Of a stretch of DNA of 51,214 bases, positions 42,901 to 51,214 are shown in pieces. The translations under genes and the position numbers were made by a program. Under the pieces are notes generated by a model. That model searched no databases. It was not told the origin of the DNA and saw only the letters and a program-made list of their open reading frames with translations. This stretch comes from an uncultured Verrucomicrobiales bacterium (GTDB taxonomy: Bacteria > Verrucomicrobiota > Verrucomicrobiia > Verrucomicrobiales > Akkermansiaceae): contig CASICJ010000021.1 in assembly GCA_949373085.1 (NCBI GenBank), forward strand, positions 1-51,214, read 5' to 3'. The stretch's first letter is position 1; the number at the start of each line of letters is the position of its first letter.

Positions 42901-43786
42901 TTTCAGGGTCGGCGTGGAAGCGGCGACGGGAGAGAACCTACTGGTATCGGAAGTCCATTACCACCCGCGAGAGGCTTCGGAATCGGAGCAGGCGGCGGGG
43001 TATGGGGATCAAAACCAGTTCGAGTTTATTGAATTGCTTAATCCTGGTGGGGTGGCGGTGGACTTTACAGGTTTGAGGTTCGCGGGTGGGATCGGGTTTG
43101 AGTTTTTGGAGGGAACGGTGCTGGCGGCGGGGGCAAGGTTGGTCTTGGTGAGGGATGGGGAAGCTTTCAATTTCCGGTATCCTGGTGTAGTTGTGAACGG
43201 GGAATATTCGGGATCGTTAGCGAATAGTGGGGAGCGGATTTTGCTCGTGGGTAGCGAGGATGAGGCCCTGGTCGATTTTTCTTATGACGAAGGGGGATTT
43301 TGGCCTGCTGAGGCGGACGGGGACGGATTTAGTCTCGAGTTGGAGGATGAGGATGGAGTTCCAGAGTATGGGTTGGCCTCGAGCTGGCGGCGGAGTTTGA
43401 CCGTGCATGGCACGCCGGGGAGCCGCGGTGGATTTTTCGGTGATCCGGATGCAGACGATGACGGGGATGGACAGTCTGCTTTCGGTGAGTATGCGTTTGG
43501 TACGAGCGATGCAAATGCAGGGGAGAATGGGACTTTGAGAATTTTGTCGGGAGCGGATGGTCGTGCCGAAGTCGGTTTCATGTCCAACATCGATGCGGTT
43601 GGGGTGAGGTTCGTGATCGAGTGGTCGCAGGATCTAGCCTCGTGGCAAATCGCTCTACAGAGGGATGCGGAGGTCAAGGATCTTGACGGCAGGCGGCTAT
43701 GGAATCGCTACGAGATCGAAGCGGGTGGAGCTGAGGAGCGCCCGGTTTTCCTGCGGGTGCGGGCAGTTTCGGTGGCTGGAAAATAG
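39962..43786 (+). CDS. CotH-kinase family surface protein with lamin-tail and chitobiase-like domains
   Basis: 1274 residues from the ATG at 39962 (a TTG 14 codons earlier is in frame). After a signal peptide (LIFVVFIAAPVSELWA): lamin-tail domain (about 24-150; LRISEFVASNGSGLFDEDGD), chitobiase C-terminal-type beta domain (ARIYYTTDGSMPTEANG), CotH kinase-like domain (about 290-650; GGNSDWPHNNWYAIR, QFFNWDPENYIF), a second YYTTDGSDP module, a jelly-roll segment (FLSMKYDDGFVAYLNGVEV), a second lamin-tail domain (LLVSEVHYHPRE) and an Fn3-like end. CotH of Bacillus is a spore-coat protein kinase; here the domain may phosphorylate secreted proteins, which is inference. No PEP-CTERM tail. It lies between two LamG-like protein genes. 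Confidence 0.88.
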   Translation: MVVCYLPPRSDALTIIRQLIFVVFIAAPVSELWAGLRISEFVASNGSGLFDEDGDYADWIEIENTEIEGQSIGGYFLSDDADNLQRWRIPDGVELGAGDFLLVMASGKDRAVGGSELHTRFRLSKAGGSLFLVAPDGETIIDAARDYPKQRVDVSYGRAAEGEWRFFLNPTPGLSAEGGGVLGFVGDTAFDIDRGFFDEAIDVVISTATEGARIYYTTDGSMPTEANGLLYAEPVPVTSTTILRAVAVANEMVASNVDTQTYVFPADVLLQDGDGLPDPPRPSTSDWDYEIDPKIVGDPRFSELEDDLKALRTLSVVLPVGDLWERDGIYANPTRQGAAWERACSVEVLVPENPRENYQQDGGIRMQGAGSRFRNIGKKSMRLVFRNEYGDGKLRYPLFGDANPREFDTIVLRGSYFDSFTVHTAGNGAGIGWLNALQFRTDFGHETHLEMGGQEILRDWVHLYLNGQYWGIYNIHERPDESFAKLHFGGREKDYDVLKQRPRGRPNGSLPELTSGSLDAWKDLMVTVKGATEQPEVYAEILRQIELEPFIDYILMNLWGGNSDWPHNNWYAIRHAPTDGPFQFFNWDPENYIFAVNVNRVGVNTDNSPGILFSRLRRNAEFRLRFADQVHQHCFNAGALTPGAAAARFKGLVERLQGPMNAESARWGDERVSRPLNTLDTWLPTVDDKLRNYFPRRTDILLSQLRSAGLYPEVVAPELNVHGGDFSNPVAVTMEAPSGVIYYTTDGSDPRRWPVAEGSALIDDDATARALVPSVENGGEKLGDSWWQPEFDDNGWKPGVTGVGFEAASGYESHLGLELEEMYRGNDSVFVRVPFAVADQAAIDGLPKLFLSMKYDDGFVAYLNGVEVIAKNVPAERTWQSAATTSNSDSRAMVFEEFDISGHLGALRVGMNVLAIHGMNQVNSNDLLLSPKLSGRSAEPAGGVSGLAVEYSNGLVVSETTTIKARVLEGGEWSALTEASFRVGVEAATGENLLVSEVHYHPREASESEQAAGYGDQNQFEFIELLNPGGVAVDFTGLRFAGGIGFEFLEGTVLAAGARLVLVRDGEAFNFRYPGVVVNGEYSGSLANSGERILLVGSEDEALVDFSYDEGGFWPAEADGDGFSLELEDEDGVPEYGLASSWRRSLTVHGTPGSRGGFFGDPDADDDGDGQSAFGEYAFGTSDANAGENGTLRILSGADGRAEVGFMSNIDAVGVRFVIEWSQDLASWQIALQRDAEVKDLDGRRLWNRYEIEAGGAEERPVFLRVRAVSVAGK

Positions 43787-43880
43787 ACCCTAGGTGGTTT
43801 TAAAAAAAAACCGGTTAGCGGTCGTGGTTCAAGTTGGGAAATCCAACTAAGATCCCTCAAATTAGTTACTACTGCCAACC

Positions 43881-45809
43881 ATGAACAACCAACTATTTTG
43901 TAACCAAAACTTGATCTGCCTCGGGGCGTTGTTTTCCCTCACCTGCGCGAGTTTACCAGCGGCGCTTGTCGAAAAAGACTCGTCTGAATTTGAAGTAACG
44001 AACAGCGCCGCTGAGATCTTTGACGGTTTCGGTTTTGTGAACGATTGGTTCGTCAACGGGGGCGGAGTGGACGGGGAACTCGACGGTTCGCAAGTGACCA
44101 TGACGGTTACCGAGAACAACGGATGGATCGAACTAGATACAGGTGCTACGGCCTGGGAATTAGGGGTCGGGAACGTCGTGGGGTGGACCATCGAAGTGCG
44201 CGCCCGGGTAGCCAACGACCCTGAAAACGGTTTTGTGATATGGGCCGCCGACGGTGTGGAGCGTGGGATCTTGCAGGTGAACACGAATTCGGTGCAAAAT
44301 TTCGGGGCGGAGGTATTAGAAACAAGTGATAACACTGCCGGTTTCCACGATTTCCGGATGGCGTTTGACGCGGATGCGCTGCTGTATTATTTCTGGCGCG
44401 ATGGGGAGTTGCTCAACCCTGACGGATCACCAGCACAAGCGGGAACGGGGAACAACCGGCTGATTATCGGCGACTGTTGTTCGAACCTGCGAACCTCATC
44501 TTTCGACGTCGAGCACATCCGTTACGACACGACAGGATCGTATTCACCGGTTGTTGATGACAGTGATACGGACGGAGACGGGATGCCGAATTCTTACGAG
44601 GAGCAGAACGACCTCGATCTGGCGCGAAACGATGCGGGAGAGGACAAAGACGAAGACGGATTGACAAACCTTGAAGAGTTCGAAGCCGGGTTGCCAGCGA
44701 ACAACCCAGACGCGGACAACGACGGATTACTGGACGGCGTCGAAGATGGATCGGGAACATGGACGAATGCAGGTGCTACCGGGACGTTTCCAAAAAATGC
44801 CGACTCGGACGGGGATGGGATCCGCGACGGGGCGGAGACGAATACGGGAACTTTTGAAGATGGGGACGACACCGGATCGGATCCAAACAAGGAGGACTCA
44901 GATGGTGACTCCTACGGGGACGGTCAGGAGATCGCTCGAGGATCAGACCCGACAAACGCCGGGAGTGTGCCGATGGCGTCGGTGCAGCCAAGGGACTCCG
45001 CGCTTTTTGAGGTTACGAAGAGCGGCAGTGAGATTTTCGACGGAACAGAATTACTCGGGGACTGGGTGAATACCGGTGGAGTGTTGGATTTTACGCTCAA
45101 CGGTAATGTCCTGACATTGGGAACAACCGACACTAACGGGTGGATCGAGCACGACAGTGGAGCGACGCCTTGGGAACTCGGAGTTGCTGGGGGTGGATCA
45201 TGGACGGCAGAGATCCGAGTACGGATCAGCAACGATTTCGGCAACGGAATCGTGATTTGGGCCGCGAATGGAGCGCAGCGTGCGGTCATGTTGATAGACG
45301 ACATTTCGGTTTCTATCCTCAATGGCGAGCTGCTCGATGGAAATGACAACACGGACGGTTTCCATACCTTCAGGGTAGCCTTCGATGCGATTGAAGGGGT
45401 TTACTTTTTCTGGCGTGACGGAGTGGCACTCAACGACGTGGGGCTGCCGGCGCAAGGGGCTACGGGGAACAACCGGCTGATCGTCGGTGACTGCTGTTCG
45501 TCGGTGCCGATGACAACGGTGGACCTTGAGTATGTGCGCTACGATACGACCGGTGCCTGGTCGCCGAGTGGGTCGCCGAGCGCACCGCCAGAAATTATTG
45601 GAGTCGACGTCGATCAAGTTCTCAACAAAGTGCTGCTCAGGTGGAATTCCAAGATCAGCGCGACGTATACGATCGAGAAGACCGGTGATTTAAGAGAGTG
45701 GGAAGTCCTATTCGATTCAGTGCCGTCTGACGGCGAGACGACAACGCTTGAGTTCGATGCTCCGGGGGCTGCGGTCGGAAAGTTTTTCTATCGCGTTCGG
45801 CGCGAGTAG
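43881..45809 (+). CDS. Exported protein with two LamG-like domains around thrombospondin-type-3 calcium repeats
   Basis: 642 residues with a signal peptide (LFSLTCASLPAALVE). LamG-like domain 1 (about 35-225: WTIEVRARVAND, NGFVIWAADGVERGI, NRLIIGDCCSN), then an acidic thrombospondin type 3 repeat region (about 230-360: DSDTDGDGMPNSYEE, NPDADNDGLLDGVEDG, NADSDGDGIRDGAET), then LamG-like domain 2 (about 375-560, same landmarks including NRLIVGDCCSS), then an Fn3-like C-terminal module (IEKTGDLREWEVLFDS; ends FFYRVRRE). The TSP3 stretch should bind Ca2+ and act as a stiff spacer. No sorting signal is visible. The domain repeat is also shared with the PEP-CTERM protein 5 kb upstream. Confidence 0.87.
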   Translation: MNNQLFCNQNLICLGALFSLTCASLPAALVEKDSSEFEVTNSAAEIFDGFGFVNDWFVNGGGVDGELDGSQVTMTVTENNGWIELDTGATAWELGVGNVVGWTIEVRARVANDPENGFVIWAADGVERGILQVNTNSVQNFGAEVLETSDNTAGFHDFRMAFDADALLYYFWRDGELLNPDGSPAQAGTGNNRLIIGDCCSNLRTSSFDVEHIRYDTTGSYSPVVDDSDTDGDGMPNSYEEQNDLDLARNDAGEDKDEDGLTNLEEFEAGLPANNPDADNDGLLDGVEDGSGTWTNAGATGTFPKNADSDGDGIRDGAETNTGTFEDGDDTGSDPNKEDSDGDSYGDGQEIARGSDPTNAGSVPMASVQPRDSALFEVTKSGSEIFDGTELLGDWVNTGGVLDFTLNGNVLTLGTTDTNGWIEHDSGATPWELGVAGGGSWTAEIRVRISNDFGNGIVIWAANGAQRAVMLIDDISVSILNGELLDGNDNTDGFHTFRVAFDAIEGVYFFWRDGVALNDVGLPAQGATGNNRLIVGDCCSSVPMTTVDLEYVRYDTTGAWSPSGSPSAPPEIIGVDVDQVLNKVLLRWNSKISATYTIEKTGDLREWEVLFDSVPSDGETTTLEFDAPGAAVGKFFYRVRRE

Positions 45810-45908
45810 GGGAATCTGTTTCCTGTGGCACCCGCCTGCCAAGGTTCGAACTGGTTTCAGGCAGTCATTCTGTTACCCTTAAGTCAAAGTGATGGATAAT
45901 GATGTGAA

Positions 45909-47012
45909 ATGGATCTAGTTCCGAAGAGACACAGTTTGGTTACGGAGACGACTGCGTTGTTGCGGGAAGCGATCGCGGCGGGGCGTTGGCCGGATCTATT
46001 GCCTGGCGAACGGAAGCTATGTCAGCAGATGCAGATCGGGCGAGACACGTTACGTGCAGCGATCCAGCAGCTCGAGCAAGAGGGACTAGTCTTGGGGGGA
46101 GAGGCAGGAAAGCAGCGTAAGATTTTAGCGCCACGGGGGGAGGCGGAAGATACGACTGCTGCCTCGGCAGGGATTATCGCATTTCTTTCGCCGCAAAAGC
46201 TAGAGCAGTTTCCGAATTCTCTGCTGGTAGAGATCGATGTGTTGCGGGAGCGGCTGGCGGGAAGTGGCTACCGGCTGGAGGTGGTGACGGGGACCAAAGT
46301 TTTCACACAAGCGCAGCCCGGTCACGGCTTGAATAAGCTGACGGCAGACTATGCCGCGGAGGCGTGGATCCTGCACCAAACGACGGCGCCGATTCAGCGG
46401 TGGTTCGCGGAAAAGGGGCCGCCGAGTTTGTTGCACGGGCAGCCTCAGGGCGTGGAATTGCCGGCGGTCGATGTGGACTATATGGCGGTGGGACGGCACG
46501 CTGGTGGGTTTTTGATCAGCCGTGGACACCGGGAGGTGGTGATCCTAAGGCCTCATGCTTCGCTGCGAGGACTAGACATGGCCGAGACTGGATTACGTGA
46601 AGCATTCGTGAATCATCCGGGGAGCATGTTGCCGACTCCGATGACGTTGCGAGAATCTGAGGAGGGAGGAGCGGCGGCGCTAGCATCGAAGATCGGGAGG
46701 CTGATGAAATCACAGCAGCAGCCTACTGCCCTCGTGCTAACGCGGTCTCGGCAGGCGTTAACGGTGGTCAGCTGGTTGGCGAAGCAGCGATTGCGGGTGC
46801 CGGAAGACCTGTCGTTAATCTCGCTGGACTACAGCCAGAATTTCGACCACTTGTTGCCGGCCATCACCTGTTACCGGTCCGACCCGGAGATTACCGCGAA
46901 GATCGTGTTCCGAAAAGTGATTGAGATCGCCTCATCGGGGGCATCGATCAAATCACCTCCGGCGATCATGCCGGACTTTATTACGGGGGGATCGGTCGCG
47001 AATATTTTATAA
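45909..47012 (+). CDS. GntR-type transcriptional regulator with LacI-like ligand-binding domain
   Basis: 367 residues. An N-terminal GntR winged helix-turn-helix (about 8-75: LLREAIAAGRWPDLLPGERK, RDTLRAAIQQLEQEGLV) is joined to a periplasmic-binding-protein-like sensor as in LacI regulators (IIAFLSPQKLEQFPNSLL; DVDYMAVGRHAGGFLISRGH; TALVLTRSRQALTV; LSLISLDYSQNFDHL). This GntR-LacI architecture is common in Verrucomicrobiota and usually senses a sugar. The start is the ATG at 45909; the next gene on the same strand, the PhyH dioxygenase, is 245 bp away and could be a target. Confidence 0.9.
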   Translation: MDLVPKRHSLVTETTALLREAIAAGRWPDLLPGERKLCQQMQIGRDTLRAAIQQLEQEGLVLGGEAGKQRKILAPRGEAEDTTAASAGIIAFLSPQKLEQFPNSLLVEIDVLRERLAGSGYRLEVVTGTKVFTQAQPGHGLNKLTADYAAEAWILHQTTAPIQRWFAEKGPPSLLHGQPQGVELPAVDVDYMAVGRHAGGFLISRGHREVVILRPHASLRGLDMAETGLREAFVNHPGSMLPTPMTLRESEEGGAAALASKIGRLMKSQQQPTALVLTRSRQALTVVSWLAKQRLRVPEDLSLISLDYSQNFDHLLPAITCYRSDPEITAKIVFRKVIEIASSGASIKSPPAIMPDFITGGSVANIL

Positions 47013-47257
47013 GAGTGTCCAGTATCATTCTTGCCGCTATCTTCTCCTCTGTCGGTTTCGTTGGGGCCTAAGCCAAACGATCCTGCTGATCGTGCCCGAA
47101 GACACTGGCCCGGAGTTAGCCCACTAAGGTGATCCATACGCACAAACTGCGGTGGTGGACAAATTTCCGGCAGCAATCGAGCTTTGAAATACTGGTATTA
47201 TTTTCCTGCCACCTTGTTAAACTTTTTCCGTCAGGGCGATCTGGCAAGTTTGGACCC

Positions 47258-47995
47258 ATGAGCAGCCGCGAGCGTTTTGAACGAGATGGATTTGTGGCCG
47301 TTGAATCATTTTTGTCGAGGAGTGAAGTGGCGACGTGCCTGCGGGAGGTCGAGCGGTATGTTGCTGAGGTAGTACCCGGATTGCCTGCCGAGCATGTTTT
47401 TTACGAGAACAAAGATGACCTGGCGACCTTGAAGCAGCTTCAGCGAATGCATGAGCACGATGCTTGGTTCGGAGAATTCTTTGCGGACAAGCCGCAGCGG
47501 CTGGCGGAGGATTTATTGGGAACCGAGGTGGTCGGAAAAAATCTGCAGTATTTCAACAAGCCGGCCGCCGGTGGTCAACCGACGCCGCCGCACCAGGACG
47601 GTTTCTACTTTAAACTGAACCCGCCACATGCGTTGACGATGTGGATGGCACTGGAGGACGTCGACGAGGAGAACGGGTGTGTGCATTACGTGAAAGGTTC
47701 GCACCTGAAAGGGATGCGGGAGCACGGGAGGACGGGGACGTTGGGGTTTTCGCAGGGAATGACGGATTTTGGTCGGCAAGAAGACCTTGCAGCGGAAGAG
47801 GCGGTGCCGGCTGCGCCAGGCGATTTACTCGCACACCATGCGCTGACGATCCACCGGGCCGGAGAGAATTTATCGGCGACGCGCAGCCGGAGGGCGTTGG
47901 GGTTTATCTTTTACTCGATCGAAGCCCGGGAAGACCTCGTGGCAGAGGAGCTTTACAGGAGGGAACTGGTGAAGCAGCAGCAAGGGAAGATCTAA
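47258..47995 (+). CDS. Phytanoyl-CoA dioxygenase (PhyH) family Fe(II)/2-oxoglutarate oxygenase
   Basis: 245 residues from the ATG at 47258; an upstream in-frame start adds 43 residues unlike the family. The double-stranded beta-helix shows the first metal ligands HQDGFYF (His112, Asp114), the long insert with MWMALEDVDEENGCVHYVKG, the distal histidine region (LAHHALTIHRAGEN) and a 2-oxoglutarate arginine (RSRRALGFIFY). PhyH proteins hydroxylate diverse small molecules; the substrate is unknown. It lies after the GntR-LacI regulator and 95 bases before repeat copy O. Confidence 0.9.
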   Translation: MSSRERFERDGFVAVESFLSRSEVATCLREVERYVAEVVPGLPAEHVFYENKDDLATLKQLQRMHEHDAWFGEFFADKPQRLAEDLLGTEVVGKNLQYFNKPAAGGQPTPPHQDGFYFKLNPPHALTMWMALEDVDEENGCVHYVKGSHLKGMREHGRTGTLGFSQGMTDFGRQEDLAAEEAVPAAPGDLLAHHALTIHRAGENLSATRSRRALGFIFYSIEAREDLVAEELYRRELVKQQQGKI

Positions 47996-48090
47996 GGGTG
48001 GTTTGAACTCACAGCACTTACTGAGGACTACTGGAGCACGTTGGTGGCCCACCACTTTTCTCCCCTACCCGACTCTCCCAGCTCTGGCTT

Positions 48091-48122
48091 CTCTTCTCTC
48101 CAAAAGTAACTTCCTGACAGCT
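48091..48122 (+). repeat. Dispersed intergenic repeat, copy O (diverged)
   Basis: CTCTTCTCTCCAAAAGTAAC then TTCCTGACAGCTC keeps the CCAAAAG..AA.TTCCT..CAG.TC pattern. It ends nine bases before the stop codon (48131-48133) of the minus-strand pseudogene. Confidence 0.55.
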
Positions 48123-48130
48123 CAGTTCAG

Positions 48131-51100
48131 TTACTTCAAAGTCTGTAAATAGGCTAGGATATCCTCGATTTCCTGAGGCTCTAAAAGCAGATTCATAGGC
48201 GGCATCGGCGAAACCTTCAAGGGATAGCCCTCGGCGATTTCGGCATTTGGCTCCAGCAAAGATCGTTTAATATAGTCAGGCCCTTTTCTCGCGGCAATCG
48301 TATCCAACGCGGGGCCAATCACACCACCCTTTCCTCCAACCACATGACAACGGCTGCAAGCAGCCACCGGGTGAGTATTGAATAAATCCTTGCCCCGTGT
48401 CGCATCACCCGGGCGCAATTTGACATCCGTCAGGTACTTTAGGGATACGGCCGCCAATTCTTTCAGCTCGACCTCATCAAACCAAGCAATTCCCGTGGAC
48501 TGCCCCCACCCTCCAAAGAGCGCGTTGATCGTAATTTCCTCCCTTCCCAAAGAATTGAAATCAATCGAAACCTCGGTCCAATCCTTCTTTCCACGAAGCG
48601 CCTTGGTCTTGACTCTCTCAGGACTTTGCAATTCGTGCACATTGAAAAGCGCGCCCAATCCTCCACCTTGAATTCCCTCTGTCTTAATCTTACCTCGTAA
48701 GCGATATCGAGTATTTGCTTTCACCTTAACCTCGGCTCCCCACGAAGTATCAGTCGGCTTTTTTGATTCAATTTTAAGACACTTGCCCCCCTTGAGCACC
48801 TTCTTTCGTGGGCCTTAGATGTTGAGCCCCATTTCCACTATGAATGGAAACTTCCCAGTTCACGTTCTCCTAACAAATTCTCATTCTGACTCTTGGTACT
48901 CCAAATCAGAAAATGCTTCGGCCTGATGTTTCTTCCCAGCCGCATCGAGAGCCGCCGATAACCATTCATCTTTCTGATTCACTTCATCATTCCCAAGAGA
49001 GGTCACCGCATTTTTAACAGGCTCACTTGTCGGGAATTGCGCCAAGGCCACAAAAGCAGCAAGCCGGGTCGTGAGATCGGGATCGTTGATGACTCCAGAC
49101 TGAAAAATGAGGTCTACTCCCGAAGCGTCCAATGGCAGAGCACGCACCGCATTACGACGGAGAACAGGATTTGTTGAGAGCAAGGCATTACGATGAGTGT
49201 CAGAATCCAACTTTGCCTAATCCATCAAGGGCCCAGAGCGCATGGATGGCACCAATCCCAGGTTTCCCGACAAGCGCGCGCAGCGCTTTAGCTGCCTCGG
49301 TCTTCTTTCCATCCACCAGAAGCCTTTGCGCTGTGAGGCGCCAAAATTGGTTGGAGTCACCCAGGGCACTGGAGCAATTCCTCGTTGGAAGCTTCCCTGC
49401 CAGTGAATTAATTTCCGACTCGGGAGCCTCGTCCCAAACCAAGCGGTAGATCCGCCCATGTTGCCGATCCCGGTTTGGATTGATGTGCGCGTTCCCTTTT
49501 CCATTCTTGGCAGCGTATCCGCCACGATTATCGTTTGGAGTAGGGTTGTGTTGGATGATAAAATTATACCAGTCCGAGATCCAAAGGTTCCCGTCAGGAC
49601 CGACCTCCGCCGCAACCGGAGAGAACCATTCATCAGCTGAAGCAACTAGCTGAAATGCGTTCCTCGACTGATAGCCCGCGCCATCCCGGCTCGTCTCAAA
49701 CATCCCCAGCAGATTCCCGGTCGGCCCTGCAACGAAGGCCCGCTTCCCGCGCCACGATTCAGGGAAGTTGTCTGAATTGGCGAAGGCATGGCCAGCTGCC
49801 GCAGTATAACCACCGAAGACATCAACCTGGCGGATATTGGGCGTGATTGGATGGAAGGTAGAAGAGGAAGCCACCATCTTCGCACTTAACCCTTTTCTTC
49901 CTGGAAGAATTGTTGCTGGAATCCCACAGAAAAAGCTCGGGTTATTGTTAGCGGTCGAGCCGAAGACATCTCCCTCATTATTAAGGCCCAGACCCCAAGT
50001 GTTATTATTGAACTGGTGCAGAAACTCCAGGGATGAACCATCCTTCGTGAAACGGTACACCCCGCTCCCGAATCGATTCCCCTCGTTAGAAAACGAGGAA
50101 TAACCCACCGTCCCCCAGATTTCGTTATCGAGACCATAGCGAAGATTCGATGGCCCGGCATGCGTATCACCAGTTCCCCATCCCCTCAAAACAACCTCAC
50201 GAATATCCGCCTTATCATCTCCATCAGTATCTTTAAGGAATAAAGTCTCGGCCGCGTGATGCACGTAGACACCACCATTTCCAAAGGTCAGCGAAGTCGG
50301 GATGTTGAGACCGTCTGCGAATACCGTCACCTTGTCGCATCGCCCGTCACCAGTCGGTGTCCTCAAGAATCTTGATCTTATCGTCGCCCTTGCGCTCCGC
50401 CTTAATCTCGTTCGGATAATCCACGGTCTCCGCGGCCCAAAGTCGGCCACTTTCATCCCAGGCCAAACCAATAGGATTTACGATCTGCGGCTCGGAGGCG
50501 AATAGCTGCAGCCTCCAACCCACCGGAACTTGAGTGTATTTTAAACTCTCCTCGGGACTCAGCGGATGTTGATACTGAAGTGGCTTTGGACGTTTCTCGT
50601 AGTTGGGGATATTCGCACGCGTCTCATAAGTCAGCGCCTTCCGCGATGAGATGAAACCCTCATACGATTTCTTACGATCCTCTCCAATAGCCCAAAGAAT
50701 CCCCGACTTCAGAAGTTGGTGGAATTCGTCACGAGACCAAACCCGTTGGTCATGGCCCGAGGCTGTATAAAACACACGACCCTTCCCCTCGTTCCGGGTC
50801 CAGGTCCAAGGCTCGGGCTCGTTCACGTTATCATCTCCCTCGGGTTTCCGAACCATCAGGATCGTCCGATCACTTCCATGTCCCGAATGCACATAAGTCT
50901 CATCCCACGCCTTGAATTCCCTCACATTCTTCATCGCCGGATGCTTCGGAGCCACAACAGTCGTGGTAAATTCCTTTCCCCTATGATGAGCAAACTTCCC
51001 ACCTACCAATCTCACGAAGTCAGGCTCATTATTAAAACAAGCACTCGCACAATGGACAGGGATAAACCCTCCTCCTTCAGTGATATACCGTTTCAAGTTC

Positions 51101-51214
51101 CCATACTGTTTCTCCGAAATTGCGCCATGGTTCGCATATAGCAAAACTCCATCATATTTCGAAAGATGTGAAAAATCTCCCAGCGCCTCTTCGACATCAG
51201 TGTAGTAATCAAAG
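48131..51214 (-). pseudogene. ThuA - PVC propeller - HEAT - CBM-like - cytochrome c gene, broken by several frameshifts (N-terminus outside window)
   Basis: Reading the minus strand from the right edge: a ThuA-like domain (GGFIPVHCASACFNNEPDF; GRVFYTASGHDQRVW), then the PVC propeller (VGWRLQLFASEPQIVNPIGL) up to KILEDTDW and a stop. An extra base at about 50352 explains this: removing it restores the expected DTDGDGRCDKV. The propeller goes on in the new frame (WISDWYNFIIQHNP) to about 49207, where a second extra base breaks ALDGLGKVDSDTHRN. HEAT-like sequence continues to 48881. Between 48880 and 48800 all frames are interrupted. The final part has a carbohydrate-binding-like domain (GKCLKIESKKPTDTSWGAEV) and a heme c domain with CSRCH and SPMPPM. 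At least three lesions make this a decaying gene, unless they are sequencing errors. Confidence 0.85.

Noticed and set aside
45835..45880. tRNA T-arm-like GGTTCGAAC and flanking GCCTG/CAGGC stem
   Set aside because: No acceptor, D or anticodon arms around it; at most a weak hairpin after the LamG gene.

Overview
The window looks like chromosomal DNA of a member of the Verrucomicrobiota (PVC superphylum). Evidence is the gene content: several PVC-type 'membrane-bound dehydrogenase' propeller proteins with HEAT, cytochrome c or copper domains, sulfatases, a twin-arginine Gfo/Idh/MocA oxidoreductase, a PEP-CTERM surface protein, CotH/lamin-tail proteins, a GntR regulator fused to a LacI-like sensor, and the DUF2339/DUF3999 pair. 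No rRNA, tRNA, CRISPR array, transposase or integrase was recognised.

Layout: 1-2226 (minus) secreted M6 metalloprotease, running off the left edge. 2227-3060 non-coding, with three copies of a dispersed repeat. 3061-5492 CbiX-like protein and Gfo/Idh/MocA oxidoreductase. 5817-8803 HAD phosphatase and sodium:solute symporter. 9204-13451 cysJ-cysI-cysH, assimilatory sulfate reduction, meeting a truncated SMP-30 gene tail to tail. 14242-18771 giant SGNH-PVC-HEAT-copper-ThuA protein. 18908-23197 (minus) PQQ-like propeller and a three-repeat exported protein. 23392-28736 small lipoprotein, DUF2339/DUF3999 pair and an exported protein. 28802-29287 5'-truncated sulfatase remnant. 29482-37187 second SGNH-PVC-copper protein, isochorismatase-ThuA fusion and a PVC-HEAT-cytochrome c protein. 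37345-38817 sulfatase. 38972-45809 surface proteins (PEP-CTERM, CotH, LamG-like). 45909-47995 GntR-LacI regulator and PhyH dioxygenase. 48131-51214 (minus) ThuA-PVC-cytochrome c gene broken by several frameshifts.

The most unusual signal is a repeat of about 50 bp, with 3' core AAGCAAATTCCTAGCAGTC. I find 15 copies (some degenerate), all in the same orientation whatever the direction of the flanking genes, and all at gene boundaries. Copies often bracket one gene or one operon, like cassette boundaries. One gene remnant starts exactly at a copy, one copy is the right end of a 239-bp segment with perfect 15-bp inverted ends, and the stretch 34.5-48 kb has none. Whether this is a recombination site, a miniature mobile element or a strand-polar genome motif cannot be decided from one window.

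Functionally the region combines sulfur assimilation (cysJIH; the CbiX-like protein may serve siroheme insertion) with a secreted or surface apparatus of the kind marine Verrucomicrobiota use on sulfated glycans (sulfatases, PVC redox propellers, oxidoreductase, symporter).
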